DNA of 64,000 nt, from contig OU696579.1 of NCBI GenBank assembly GCA_916048095.2, positions 2,232,001-2,296,000 on the forward strand. Reading direction: 5' to 3'. Positions 22,463 through 35,499 of this stretch are shown here, in pieces; the first letter of the stretch is position 1, and the number at the start of each line of letters is the position of its first letter. A model generated the notes under the pieces. The model ran no database searches and was not told the DNA's origin. It was given only the letters and a program-made list of their open reading frames with translations. The DNA is from Sacculina carcini (taxonomy: Eukaryota; Arthropoda; Thecostraca; Sacculinidae). The translations under genes and the position numbers were made by a program.

Positions 22463-24048
22463 TCACGCCAGCTGGGGCACGGTGGAACGTCCGTATCTGT
22501 AGTGACCGTGGTGATACGGGCCGTAACCATGGTAACCGTGGTGTCCGTAGTGGTGGTAGGGCTCGGGCTTGGGCTCAGCAGAACGTCCGTAACGGTAGTG
22601 TCCGTAACCATGGTAACCGTGGTGTCCATGGTAGCCATGGTAAGGCTCGGGTTTCGGCTCAGCGGAACGTCCGTATCTGTAATGACCATGGTAGTGGGGA
22701 CCATGTCCGTAACCATGGTAACCATGGTAGGGCTCGGGCTCAGCTGAACGTCCGTAACGGTAGTGTCCGTGGCCATGGTAGCCGTGGTGTCCATGGTAAC
22801 CATGGTAGGGCTCGGGCTTGGCGTCAGCGGAGCGTCCGTGTCTGTAGTGGCCGTAGTGATGTCCGTGTCCGTAACCATGGTAACCGTGGTGGCCGTAGTG
22901 ATGGTACGGTGCCGGCTCCGGTGCGCAAAGTGCTCCAGCCATGCAGGCAGCTAGCACAACGAGGACCTGTTGCAACACACAGACGTGCAAACACAATCAG
23001 AAATCGTCAAATAGAAGAAATATTTCCTTACTTTTCCACTTTTTTCCAAACTATCAAAGTTAGTGTTGCAGGATTTAGATGTACGTAATTGTGGCAAGTC
23101 TTGGGCTTAGCTTTTAACACTGTCTATTGTTTGAATGCCCGTCGCTTTTCTGTGAGATGTGAGCAGCGTATTGAATTCGCACTCAAATACAATGTACGAT
23201 GTTTTTGCATCGTGATACGATGTATCACGCAAGCAAAAACACTGGGTTTACATAGAATAAATAAATATTGACATAAATCGGAAATTCCGCTAGAACAAAG
23301 GCGAATGCGAGCAAGAAACAAGAAAATAAGAATACAAACGCTATGCAAAACGGATTCTAGCAGATCACCTCAAGTCACTTGTCTAGTGTTGGTTTACTGT
23401 TTTGAAAGAGCATGGCAGCTCGGTAATTGGATATTTCAGTGCTGTTGTGGAACATAAACAACCGACTCATTCACTTGCGTATCCAAAGGAGGGGTGAGCT
23501 CAGGGGGCTGAAACCCCCCAAAAGCATAACCAAGAGCTTTATTTAATGAAGTGAAGATATATTACAAAAGTGAAGTTAAGTGAATAGTGAATAGTGAAGT
23601 GAAGTGAAGTGAAGATAGATTATAGAAGTGAAGATATATTAAGTTAAGATATATTTTAAAAATATATATCTATAAGATATTTATAAGATATGTTTCTGTA
23701 GAATTAATTAATATAAGCATTGTCGCAAAGTACATTTGCACATTATTGTGTGTATAAATTCGTGTATATTTCATTGAAAAATGTCCCAAGTCATTCACAC
23801 GCTGCCTCGTCACTCATACATCATTCGGCCCCGCTCCCACAAAAATTGCAGTCTGAATACGCTACTGGACTCATTAAGAAGTAGGTAATCAGAAAGACGA
23901 GGTTAAGCACCACCGCCATAAATTGATTCGTGTCGTATCACATTTAATAAACTTTTAAGACAATAACTGAGTTAGATGAATGTTATTTCGTGCCTCGAAG
24001 CTCTTGCTAGTCGCAGCAGTTTGCACTCACCGAAATTGAAGAGCTCAT
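22463..24048 (-). CDS. Secreted Gly/His/Tyr-rich repeat protein, copy B
   Basis: Exons 24048-24031 and 22966-22463 have the same lengths (18 and 504 bp) and the same splice sites as copy A. The 173-residue translation is identical to copy A wherever I compared it, although intron and flanks carry substitutions and indels. The two genes converge on the spacer that holds guanine deaminase. Identity concentrated in the coding part suggests recent duplication with selection, gene conversion between the arms, or both. Start, signal peptide and repeat structure are as for copy A. Confidence 0.85.
23472..23867. mobile_element. CAGTGGCG-family MITE in intron of copy B
   Basis: The element is 396 bp, the partner of 13553-13967, with a perfect 8-bp duplication GACTCATT on both sides. 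Confidence 0.88.
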
Positions 24049-24111
24049 GATTGCTGGAGTCGCAAGTGACGACTGTTGCTGTGTGACTGATTTCTGCTGA
24101 GCGTGCACCTG

Positions 24112-24142
24112 CTTTTATACCGCCAGTGCTCTGGTGACGTCA
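24112..24142 (-). promoter_or_regulatory. TATA box and CRE-like palindrome of copy B
   Basis: The complement of TATAAAAG lies at 24112-24119 and the palindrome TGACGTCA at 24135-24142. The spacing is the same as in copy A. Confidence 0.8.
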
Positions 24143-24302
24143 CCAGCTTTGTGCCGAGGTCAATTGCACAGCCCTGTCCTCTCGGCTATGTCACGCGCAC
24201 ACAGGCACGTGTGTGTATGTGTGTGTGTGTATGTGTGAGAGTGTTTGTCTGCGGGAGTTTCCAGTTGCGGTTGTGCACGCGGAAATCGCATAAATCACAG
24301 AG

Positions 24303-24742
24303 CAAGTCAACCACGCAGTTCTTTGGAAAGGCGTGGCAAGCCCCAATATGCCAAAATTGGTCTCTTTTATCTTTCCTGCCAGCCGACCTCCTTCTCTACC
24401 TCATCTCCATCTTACACTTTACCCGTGCTATTGCCGAATGTGGTGGATATTGTGTGTCTGTGTGTGTGTGTGTGTCTGTGTGTATATGTGTGTAGGTATG
24501 TGTGTTTGTATGTATATCTGTGTGTATGTGTGTGTGTATATATGCGTGTATGAATGTATGTGGGTGTGTCAATGTGTTTGTGTTTGAATTTACAGGTGTG
24601 TCAATGTGTTTGTGTTGGTGTTTGTGTTGATCGCAGAACTAACTGGCTTGTCAGCGTGTTTTGACGCCCTGAGGACGTTTAGCATGGTCTCATAAATTCT
24701 GTATGTGCGTTGTTGTCGGTGTGTATATCTGTGTTTGCTGAC

Positions 24743-24781
<39 letters not shown>

Positions 24782-24840
24782 GTATAACGCATAATTGAGC
24801 ACGTGTCTAATGTGTGCGTATGTGTGTTTGTGTGCTTGTG
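24303..24840. repeat. TG-rich spacer outside the right arm
   Basis: TG arrays of varied purity run at about 24450-24575 and 24746-24778. No gene is seen. Confidence 0.7.
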
Positions 24841-26800
24841 TGTATCGTATCGTATCGTATCGTATTATTTATTGTCAAGAAACAACAACACACAGGTAAT
24901 ACAAGAAACAAAAACGTCAAAGGCAATATAGTCTGTCAAGCCACTGCTTGTTAGACAGATAATGAATATTTTAAACAAGATTTGTGCAGTGCAACAAATT
25001 ACTACAAAACATATGCTAAAACAAAACATGTAACAGAACAATGCAAAAACAAAATATATACAAAACAAACAATACAGTCATACTGTGTACGTACAAATGA
25101 TGTGTTTGCCTGGAGGTTATACAAGTGGTGTTTAATTTTCGCTTTAAACGTATCTATAGACATAATGGTATATGCTGATTTAATACAAACCGGTAGACAG
25201 TTCCAAAGTTTAGGCCCAAGGTATAATATTGAATTTTTGAAGAGGCTGGTTCGGAAGGATGGACATACCAAATTCACATTATTTCTACATGTTGTTAATG
25301 AATGTCCTTGAATTTGGAATAAGGCATCATTATTTTTCATTGATCTGTATATGGTAAGATACAAGAAATACTTGTGCACATTCTCAAGTTTTAACATTTT
25401 CTGGTTGGTGAATATCTCGTCAGCGGAATACCTGCTTTTCTTGAAAACAATTAGTTTTAGGGTGCGTTTCTGAATAGTGAAGAGGCATTTTAAAAATGAT
25501 GGCCATGTGCAACTCCATATTGATACGCAGTACATCAATTTGGAATATCAAAGGGCATAATACAAAGTAATCATTGCTTCCGTAGTCAGAGTTCGTCTGG
25601 TACGGTATATGACACCTGCTGTCCTAGATAATGCCCTACATACACTGGCAATGTGTTCGTTCCAATTGAAATATTCATCTATTATGACACCTAAGAATGT
25701 GTGCTCTTAACCCGCTGAACAACATTATTCCCCAGTTTTAATGTGTGCAGATTATGTGTCAGAGACCTGTTTTGAAATATAATGACATGTGTTTTTTTAA
25801 CATTAAGCTTCAGCTTATTATGTTCTGTCCTAAGATATATATCATCTAACGTTTGGGACAATTTCAAGTGAAGATTTTGTAGGTCCTGATCGGAAACAAT
25901 GAAACTGGTATCTTCTGCGTACATGGTGAAATAGGCATTGCTAGAATTTATTATATCATTTATGTACACTAGGAATAAAATTGGGCCAAAAATGGACCCC
26001 TCTGGCACTCCGCTCTTGATCACACTGTACTGAGAGCATACATCATTACAGAATACCATCTGTTTACGATCAGCCAAATATCTTTTCATTAAATCTAGAG
26101 GGGCAGAGCCGTTGCGAGGACTTATGGGGCCCCCCGAACGCAACACTTGGGGCCCCATTATAAATATACCACCAAATAATGAATTTATTTATTAGACATA
26201 ATCACATAATACAAGCTCAAGTGAAAACATCTGAGCAAAAAGGTAAATGCTATACATAATAAATATGATATATTTTCATATCATACGTGAAGCAACGGGG
26301 CCCCTCAACATTCGGGGCCCCCTCGGCCGGGGTGTACGGGGGCGGCTGCTACGGCTCTGTAGAGGGGGTCCCTTAAACCAGACTTTTGTTATTTAGACAG
26401 TAATATATCGTGATCTAGCGAGTCGAAGGCTAAAAACTATCTATAAAAACTGATCCCACGTGGGATTTTTTTGTCTAATTCAGAATAAATTTTTGACGCA
26501 AAGAGCAGCAGAGCCGACTGCGTGGACCTGTTTTTTCTAAATCCGAATTCGCCAGTAGGTCGTTTTTTCAAGAAAATATGTAGTCTGGAAGCGATGACCT
26601 TCCAAATATTTTGCTTACCACTGGGAGAATTGATATGAGTCTATAATTATTGATACACTTTTTTGACGCCGATTTATGCAGTGGTAAAGATTTAGCAATT
26701 TTCAGAGAGTCCGGGAATATTCCACAACTGAAGGAGAGATTAATTATATGAACCAAAGGAGGTACTATATAGCCGACCACCGATTTTAAGATATTTGCGT
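24841..26800 (-). pseudogene. Decayed non-LTR retrotransposon (Jockey/CR1-like)
   Basis: Reading on the minus strand, three RT pieces lie in the right order but different frames. The first has the fingers block (FPDSLKIAKSLPLHK, NYRLISILPVVSKIF) near 26780-26570. The palm block (SGVPEGSIFGPILFLVYINDI, then YAEDTSF) lies near 26090-25690. The C-terminal block (GPKLWNCLPVCIKSA) lies near 25540-25000. The catalytic YADD-type motif reads YAED, replacing one essential aspartate. The 3' end is a tandem (ATACG)n tail at 24841-24866, a common non-LTR signature. A hAT MITE (26104-26359) splits it. Confidence 0.8.
26104..26359. mobile_element. hAT-type MITE, CAGAGCCG family, copy 1
   Basis: The element is 256 bp with terminal inverted repeats CAGAGCCGT / ACGGCTCTG. 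It is flanked by a perfect 8-bp duplication TAGAGGGG (26096-26103 and 26360-26367). Subterminal GGGGCCCC tracts at both ends surround an AT-rich middle. A second copy in the opposite orientation lies at 43197-43460. There is no ORF. Confidence 0.92.
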
Positions 26801-27885
26801 TTAATTAATCAAAGTGCGTTTAGCTTGATTTTCTCAACCAGCGATGTGAGTTAATGCAAATGTTTTGCTTCTATTGTGGTGGATATGTGTACACAACCGA
26901 TAATAGCTAAACTCAAAGCCAGCTGTGATAACATCAACTTACACATACATACGGACGCACACGCTCATACACACACATGAATAGCATTCAATTAAACAAG
27001 CAAAATATCTTAATCAATTATATTTGCAGTTCATGTATGGTGGTACTTCATCACATACAATTAATTGTTCATCTGATAGTGTAAATGCCTTTGCTAAATT
27101 TCCACAATAAATAAATTTTCAATCAGTTTCGCAACAATTACTATATTTGAATTAAAATATATGCAAAGGGTACAGTAAAAAGCCAAATTCGGTATATAAA
27201 CTTGTTTTTCTTTGTAATTTCATCAGGGATCGTGAATTTGGTACCGTCAAATGGTATATTTTTATCATCATTAATTCAGGAAAACCCTATAAATTAATTT
27301 ATGTATCTGTGTCGTAAACGTGGCGTCACGTATGTATTCACGTTCGACATTCAAGCGTGTAATGATAACAGCGTGCGATTGTGTATGGTTGTGCCTAAAC
27401 TACATTTTCATATAGAATTTGATAGTGTTCTGGCCATCGAGGTAGCGTTTCATTTTGTTTTTTCGGCGTGGTTGAAGGTATCTTGCTATTTGATAAACGT
27501 ATAATATTACCACAAAAGCAAATGTGGTTGTGGCACTTTTTCTTGCTATTGGTGTGATAGATTTAGACGAGTCTGTTAGGTGAATATGAATTGTGATGAC
27601 ACTTGAAAAAAACTGCTGTGAAGCTTGATTTGCCGACCGATTCTTTGGTGTATGTGCGCTCTTTGCAGTATGGTAATTTGCTTTTCCCGTCTATGTTTTA
27701 GTATGTCGCGCTTATGTTGTTATGGGCGCTATATAACTATACTTTATGATTGATTGTGTATCGTGTGAAGATTGAGGCGGTGCACCTCTACACCGCCTGG
27801 CTTCATTGCTGCTCAGCACTGCTGCGCTCACACAGGCGTGGTATTTCTTGTCATAAACGCTCAACCTTCGACCTTAAGAGCTGCA
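26801..27885. other. Upstream of the FKBP6-like gene
   Basis: AT-rich with no recognisable repeat until about 27770, where composition rises to normal GC in the likely 5' UTR (27770-27885). No TATA box stands out. Confidence 0.5.
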
Positions 27886-30800
27886 ATGAGTTCGGCCGTC
27901 GTCAAGGAGCTCCCTGAAAACCGTGGCATCTGTGCCAGGTACGCTCAGCATTTGCCCACCGCCTGTTTGTGCAACACATGCAACGTGCAAATCTGTTTTT
28001 GTTGCAATTGTGTTGCTGTTTTCTTTGAGCCCGTGTTTTTGTCTAAAGCAGCCTGTCCATTTTTATACGCCGATTCCTGATTGTCCAGCCAACGTGTAAT
28101 GATTCGTTTGTATTTGTTTTGCGATGTATCGTAAAACCTCTTTTTCAGTGGTTCTTAACCTGTGGGAAATTCCCCCACTGGTGTGGAATGGAAAAGGAAC
28201 CAAGTGGGAAGCTAAAGATAGGACGGGAGTAATAATGTGTGTTTTCATCGATTCATATTCGTTTATTTTTGTTTCGAATTACCTCTTGACATTTACTTTG
28301 ATGTAACAACTGAATTTATTGAATTTATCAGCGCTTTTGTGGAAAATGAAGAGATGGTTCATTAAGAAGTGGGGAATCAGCGAGAAAAAATGTTAAGAAC
28401 AACTGCTCTAATTAAATGTCACTGGTGAATTCTCTTTTGGCAATAGCTATGACTGACTGATTTTTATTAGTGAATTTGTGATTATTAACCAGTAATTACT
28501 GTGTACATGCTGGGACATACATACCCTGTATATGTATGCTTTATCAGAATTATACATGATTTACCTGGTTGTTTTTCATTCATACAATTAACCTTATCTT
28601 CTCGAAATTCTCACCAACTAGTGGATGAATTTAGCGGCGCATTCTAATTGAAGGACACATCTAATTGATCGGTACTGCTGGCGAAGGTTTGATAAAAAGA
28701 ACGGCATGCCTCTCAAATGGAGCTTTTACGGTGTGTGTGTGTGTGTCAATTATGTTGTTGGTGACGCACAGCGACTTGTTCTCGGGCGGCGTGACGTTCG
28801 GCGTCGACCAGCTTCGTGCTGCTGGCCCGGCATCATCGGCGGCTGAGGAGACTGGCGAGCACCACCCGGACATGATCGACTCCGACGACAACGACACGAA
28901 CCAAACACTGGCTGGTGACAGTGGCGGTGACAGGACGTATTTCAGCCGTCTGGCGCGCCTGGCAGCCAGTGGTCACTCGCTGACCAGCTGGTGCTTGTCC
29001 ACGTCGCACAACAACAACAATATCAACAACGACAACGGCGAAGACTCGGTCGACGAAGATGATGAGGAAGACAATGACCAACTGGACGGTGAATGTTTCA
29101 GTGTTTGAATGTATATGTGTTTAAGCATGAATGTATAAGTGTTTAAGCATGAATGTATAAGTGTTTAAGCATGAATGTATAAGTGTATAAGCATGAATGT
29201 AGAAGTGTATAAGCATGAATGTATAAGTATGATTGTATAAGTGTATAAGTATGAATGTATAAGTGTATAAGCATGAATGTATAAGTATGAATGTATAAGC
29301 GTATGAATGTTTGATTGCATGAATGTATGAGTGTTTGAATCTAAGAGTGTTTGAATATATAAATGTATTAATATTTGAGTGTACGGGTGTGTATCTATTT
29401 GTGTGTATGTGCGTGTGTTTGTGTGTGTGTGGCAGTTCACGAGTGTGCATGTATGTGTGTGTGTGTGTGTGTGTATGATTGTCTTGTTATTTTCTGTTTG
29501 TACAATTTGCACTATAATTCCTGGTGATAGTATAGAACACAAGTCCTGTATCGTCGTGTTGGTATGTTTGCGCGTGTGTGGTGTGTGTATTTGTCTGTGG
29601 TGTGTGTGCGTGTGTTTATGTGTTTGCGTGTATATGTTTGGCTGTGTTTGTATGTGTTTACGTGTGTGTATGTGTATATATTTGCATAATAATAATAATA
29701 ATTGCGTGTATTGCTATCGCCCGTAATGCGCTTTTCATTGCAATTTCATCCACAATTCACGCACACTCTCATTCACTCATGGATACATATATACACTTTC
29801 ATACAACGACATGCATGTGTGTGTGTGTGTGTGCGCGTTCAGTGGCCAGTACGCCGTTTGCCACGTTGCGTGGACGCATGCGCGACCTGGTGGGCGATGG
29901 TGGCGTGATGAAGCTGGTGTTGCGTCCCGGCGCCGGCGTGCAGGTACCGGCCGGCAGTCGGGCGCTGCTGCACTATGTGGCCCATCTGGAGGCGCACGAC
30001 GAGCCGTTCGACTCGACCTATATGCGTGCCGGCGGCCGGCCGCGCAGCCATCTCGTCGGGCCGATCAGTCCTGTGAGTTGAGTTCAGTCTGGTGTCTTGC
30101 AACGCTGCTATACTCACACACAAACATATACACGCCGACACACACACATAAACACACATACGTATACGCGGACACACACACACATACACTCACAATTATA
30201 TACGCGCAGACACACACAAACAAACATACGTATACACAGAAATGCACACACATACAAAGCATATACACACAAACATAGGCACACACGTGGACACATTTCA
30301 CACAGCAATTTTCATTTGTCATCATCAATTAGCAGCTTGAAATCACGTGCTATACTGGATCAGACAAGTTGAGTGATATTTGAAATACTTGCTTGAGCGA
30401 TGAGGCCGACTGGAAATACGGCCGGCTCACAGGCAGATCCAGACAGCTTTTTTTGAAAGAATCGACCACTGTTCTGTTTCTCCGTGTATGTGCCTGTATG
30501 TGGATGCGTGTATGTGTGTGTGTGTGTTGTACAGTTGATAGCCGGACTGAACATGGGCGTGTTGAGCATGTGTAAGGGCGAGGAGTGTTTGCTGCTGATA
30601 CGACACGAGTATGCGTTCGGCAAGATGGGCTGCGGACCGCGCATTCCTCCCGGTAAACGCTCGTGTTTGTTTGTGTTTGTGTGTGTTTGGAGCTCTTCAG
30701 TTGTTGTTGTTGTTGTTGTTGTTCCTCAGGCTGTCTGGCCGAGCAACCTCGAGCTCCTGAGGAAAGACACGGCACCGACCGGGTTGTTCCACAGGTCCCT

Positions 30801-33800
30801 GATGGAATTGATTTTGTGTTGGCGTCTGAGTTGTGTGTGTGCTGTGCAGTGTTGCATGATGTGTGTGATGGTGTGTGGTGCTGAATTGCAATCTGGACAG
30901 GTGTCATCGATTGAGTTATTCAACCTTTTCTGATATGACAGAAGGGCAGGATGATGACCGCATCTCAACCTGGCCAGATGCACTTTGTATTCCCTTGTGA
31001 GTGTGTTTTCTGATTTGTGTATGTGCGGTGGGTGTCTTTGTAGGAGTGTATTGTGTTGTAGTGAGTGTATGGCTTTCCGTGCGATCTCTGTGTGTATGTG
31101 TTTCTTGATTGATGTGCGTGGGGGAGCTGGTGGAAGTGATGTGAAAATTTGTCTGTGGTAAAGTGTGCTTGGTGTTGTTTTTATGTTTCTGTCTGTGTTG
31201 TCTTGTGTTGTGAGGTGATGTAGTGGATGTGCTGTGTTGGTGACTGCTGCTGCGAGTGTTTGTGTGCCTCTCATGTCTAGGTGGTGTGTCAGTTTGAGGA
31301 TTTTGGTTTCGTGATGGAGGTGGTCTAGTGGTGTGGTAGCTGTGCATCCTGTGATTGTTCTGAGTGCGGTGTTTTGAAGTGTTTGAAGTGTGTTGGTGTG
31401 GCGTGTTGCGAGATTGCTAGCCCATGCGGGGCTAGCATATTCTATCACGGGTCGGATGTACTGTTTGTATATGGTGGTTGTGGTGTCTTTGTTGTGTCCG
31501 AAAGTTGTGTGTGAGAGTGCTTTCAGTGTGTTGAGGCGTGGAGTTACTTTAGTTTTAATGTTTGTGATGTGTTGTTTGAATGAGAGTTGTGTGTCGTATG
31601 TGACGCCTAGTATTTTTGGTGTGTGCGTGTGTGGGATGATCGTGTTGTTGATGGTGATTTGTGGTGTGTAGTTGTGTTCGGATGTCCAGTTGGTGATAAG
31701 TGTGGCTGTGGATTTGGCAGGTGCAATGTTCAGTTGGTTTGTGGTGAACCATTGTTGTAGTGTGTTGATGTAAGGTTGTAGTGTGTGCACTGCTGTGTCG
31801 GCGTGTCTGTGTGTGCTTGTGATTGTGATGTCGTCTGCATATGATGATATCTGTATGGATGGAGTGTTGGGTGCTGGCATGTCGTGTAGGTATAGGTTGA
31901 ATAGTGTTGGTGCTAAAACGGAGCCCTGAGGGACTCCGTTTGTTATGTTGCGTGTGTGAGATGATTGTCCATTGTACCTCACATGGGCGCATCTGCCAGC
32001 GAGGTAGTTGGCCAACCATCTCTTAGTGTTATTGTGAAGTGTGGTGTCTAGTATTTTGTTTGTGAGATTGTGTCGTGGAACTCTGTCGAAGGCTTTGCTG
32101 ATGTCGAGTGTTATGAGTAGTGTTCTGTGTGGTGGTTTTGTTGTGTTTATGTTACCCATCATGGTCTGTGTGAGTTTTGTGAGCAGTGTGGTTGTAGAGT
32201 GCAGTGATCTGAAGCCGTGTTGTGATTCTGATAGTGGGATTTGTGGTGTGATGAGTTTGAGTATGAGGCGTTCTGTGATTTTTGATGGTGTGCAGAGCAG
32301 TGTGATTGGGCGATGTGAAGAAGGAAGCGTCGGATCTGTGCCTTGTTTGTGTAGTGTGATGATTATGCCCGTTTTCCAGATGTGAGGTATTGTGTTGTGT
32401 GAGTAGCTGTAGTTGGATATGTTAGTGAGTGTCTGTATGCCTTGTGGTCCAAGATGTTTCAGATGGATGTTACTTATTCCATCTGGACCACAGGCTGATG
32501 ATTGTTTGATGTTGTGTATGATGTGTCGTGTCTGCGCATGTGTGAATGGTGTATATAGTGGATCTGTGCTGAATGTGTGTTTTCGTCTGATGATTTTTCT
32601 GTCTTCTTATGAAGGAGTGATGTGGCTGATGTGTGAGTAGTGGTTAATGAGTGTGTTTGCCTGTTGTTGATTTGATGGTACTGATGTTGTGTCGGTCGTG
32701 ATGGCTGCGTGTGTGCGTGTACGTGATGAATGAGCGCGTGTATTGTGTGATGTTGTGAAGTGATGTGCATGTGGTGTGGCACCAGTTCATGCAGGAGTTG
32801 CACTGAACTGAGCCTTTTGTGTGTCGGCGTGTAGTGAGTGGCTGTGTACATATGTGGCAGGTGTATGTGTGTCTCGGGCCTGGATGTGGTTCTACGTCTC
32901 CTGCGAGTATGAGCATACGTGAAATGATTGCGAGCGGGTCATATATTGACGCCCCCGCAGGAGACGGTGACATGAGTGGAAATGAAAGCTGTCGTTCTGA
33001 CGAGGCTGGAAGGGTTGTTGCTGCGGTTTGGCCTCCAGATTGGAGGGTGGTCCCACGACGTAGACGTCGCAGCTCCAGGACCAATATGTATTGTTATTTG
33101 TTGGGCTGATACTATGGAGTGAAACAGGATCGTTGTTTGTTTGTTGTTTAATTATTTGTTCTCTATTAATTCCAATGAATTGTTAGTTGTTATTTATTAA
33201 ATCAATTGTATTTATTGTTGGTTGTTGGCTATTTATTTACTTATTTATTAATATTGATTCTGATGTATTCATATTTATTGATGATTGTCATTTATTGAAT
33301 CACATTCACATATTGTTGATTGTTGTTATTTATTGAGGAGTGTGGGCGGAGTGACATTTTGCAGTGTTATCAGATTCATTGTCTTTCGTTATTATTTGGT
33401 GTTCGAACTCTCTTTCTCTCTGAATCTTCTGGTTAGCTTCCGGTACATGCGGCCACCTTAGGGTGCTAACAGTGTTTGCACTCTTCCCATGCTACTTGGT
33501 TTACCTGTAATTAATAATAACAATAAAGTGTGTGTGTGTGTGTGTGTGTGAAAATTGTGTCTAAATCCGGCTAAGACCATTTTCTTAGTTTTTTCGAATA
33601 GCCCGAACATACCTGCAAACTCTTTGTCACTCGGTGTTGATTTATCACTGTCTGCAAAAAATTTGGGTATTGTATTTGATAGCCAACTGTCATTCTCAAA
33701 CCAAGTTGATGCTCTTATTAAATCTTGCAGTTATCACATTCGTCGTATTTATGCCATCAGAAGATATCTTTCCACTACCTCAACCAGGGCAATTGTTGAA

Positions 33801-35464
33801 AGCGTTGTAATGTCGCGAATTTACTATTGCTGTTCGCTTTATTTGAATTTACCACATAGACAACTTCGCAGAATTCAGCGTATTATAAACAAAGCGTGCA
33901 GGCTAATATTTCGACTTTCAGTTCGAGCACATATAACTGAGCATCTTATTCGACTATCATGGCTTCCGATAAAAGGTATTATTGAGTTTAGGATAGTGTG
34001 TCTTGTCTACATGGCAATGTTCTTCAAGTCGCCAGCTTATGTTAACAATTGGCTGGAGCTCAAGTCTACGACTTCACACAATCTACGTTCGGATGACAAA
34101 CAGTTTCTGGCTACACCTAAATACCCTTCTCGAGACACCAGGTATTCCAGATGTTTTCGTTATGAAGCTCCTCGTCTCTTCAATAAGCTGCCGTTGTATG
34201 TGAGAAGTGCTCCCTCATTTTCTGTTTTTGAAAATAGGGCTAAAAAGCATTACCAGTGCATATGTTATGACACGTCACTGCTCGCCATTAAACACCCATA
34301 TGCGCTATGAGGTCTTTTATTCTAATGGTATTGTATTATTCATGTTATTAGATTTACTTGTTATCATTGTACATGCACTAATGTTTCATTCATTGAGAGT
34401 GTGATTGAGGTGCGTTTTGTCCTGTATTGAGCTTCATATGTATATGTGTGTATATGCGTGTATGATTGTATGCGGGTGTGCACTTGTATGTATGTGTGCA
34501 TATGTACATGCATGCATGAGTATGTTCATGTAGGCATATAAATGTGTGTGTGTGTGTGTGTGTGGCGCTTTTGAGAATTTGTGAAACTATTGTAAAGGCG
34601 CATTATAAATGTTCAATAAATGAAAATGAAAATGTGTGTGTGTGTGTGTGTGTGTCAGAGGCGGAGGTATTGTTCAAGGTGGTGGTCGTGTCATGGACCG
34701 ACAACACCGACATTGACCAATTCAACGACCTGAGTGGCGAACAGCGCGACAAGGTGTCGTTCAGTAGTAAAATGACCACGGTGCGCGGCTGTCAAGTCAA
34801 CGGCAACGAACACTACAAACAGGCCGACTACCGCGCCGCGTGTCGCAGGTGCGTCACAATTGTCTCATATGCCACGGCTTGACTTTTGTAAATTTCAATA
34901 TTCCTTTATTTGTTTTTTCCTGCTTGTGTGTGTGTGTGTGTGTGTGTGGGTCTGCTTATATGTATCTGTTGTGTGTCTGCCTGTGTATATTTTCGTTTGT
35001 TTGTTTAGAGTATATTTGCCAAAAATATCAATAAAATCATGAAACAATGTACTAATGAAAACTAACATGACAAAAATGTCCTTCAGTTTGTGTGTGTGTG
35101 TGTTTGTGTATGTCGGTGTGTGTGTGTGTGTCGAGCAGTTATCGGCAGGCAATCAACATCTTCCTGGACTCGATGTCATTCAAGAACTCTGACGAACAGG
35201 AGCAGGCCGAACACGTCATCTTCAAGATCATGTCGAACAGAACACAGGCGCTGTTATGCCTCAACCAGTGGAAGGAGGTGTTGCCTTCACTTTAGACGTG
35301 CCTATTTTCAACATCAACCAGATATGCAAGCATATTTGCACTGTTGAAAACGGCTCACTAACCGTAGCTGCTGATTTCCTACGTGCTAGATAATGAGCAT
35401 CTGCTTATAGAAGGCCTATATAATGCTTATAGTATTTATTCTCAGGTCTCGAGCTGGTGTTTGA

Positions 35465-35499
<35 letters not shown>

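Larger units (their letters stand above)
21705..24302. repeat. Inverted duplication, right arm
   Basis: This is the reverse complement of 13107-15735. Both contained MITEs, both exons and the CRE/TATA promoter correspond one to one. The outer limit is near CGCATAAATCACAG (24302) and the inner limit near 21705, where an AT repeat begins. Confidence 0.9.

Noticed and set aside
29106-29385. CRISPR-like array
   Set aside because: Units are contiguous and variable without spacers, in an intron of an animal gene; it is a minisatellite.
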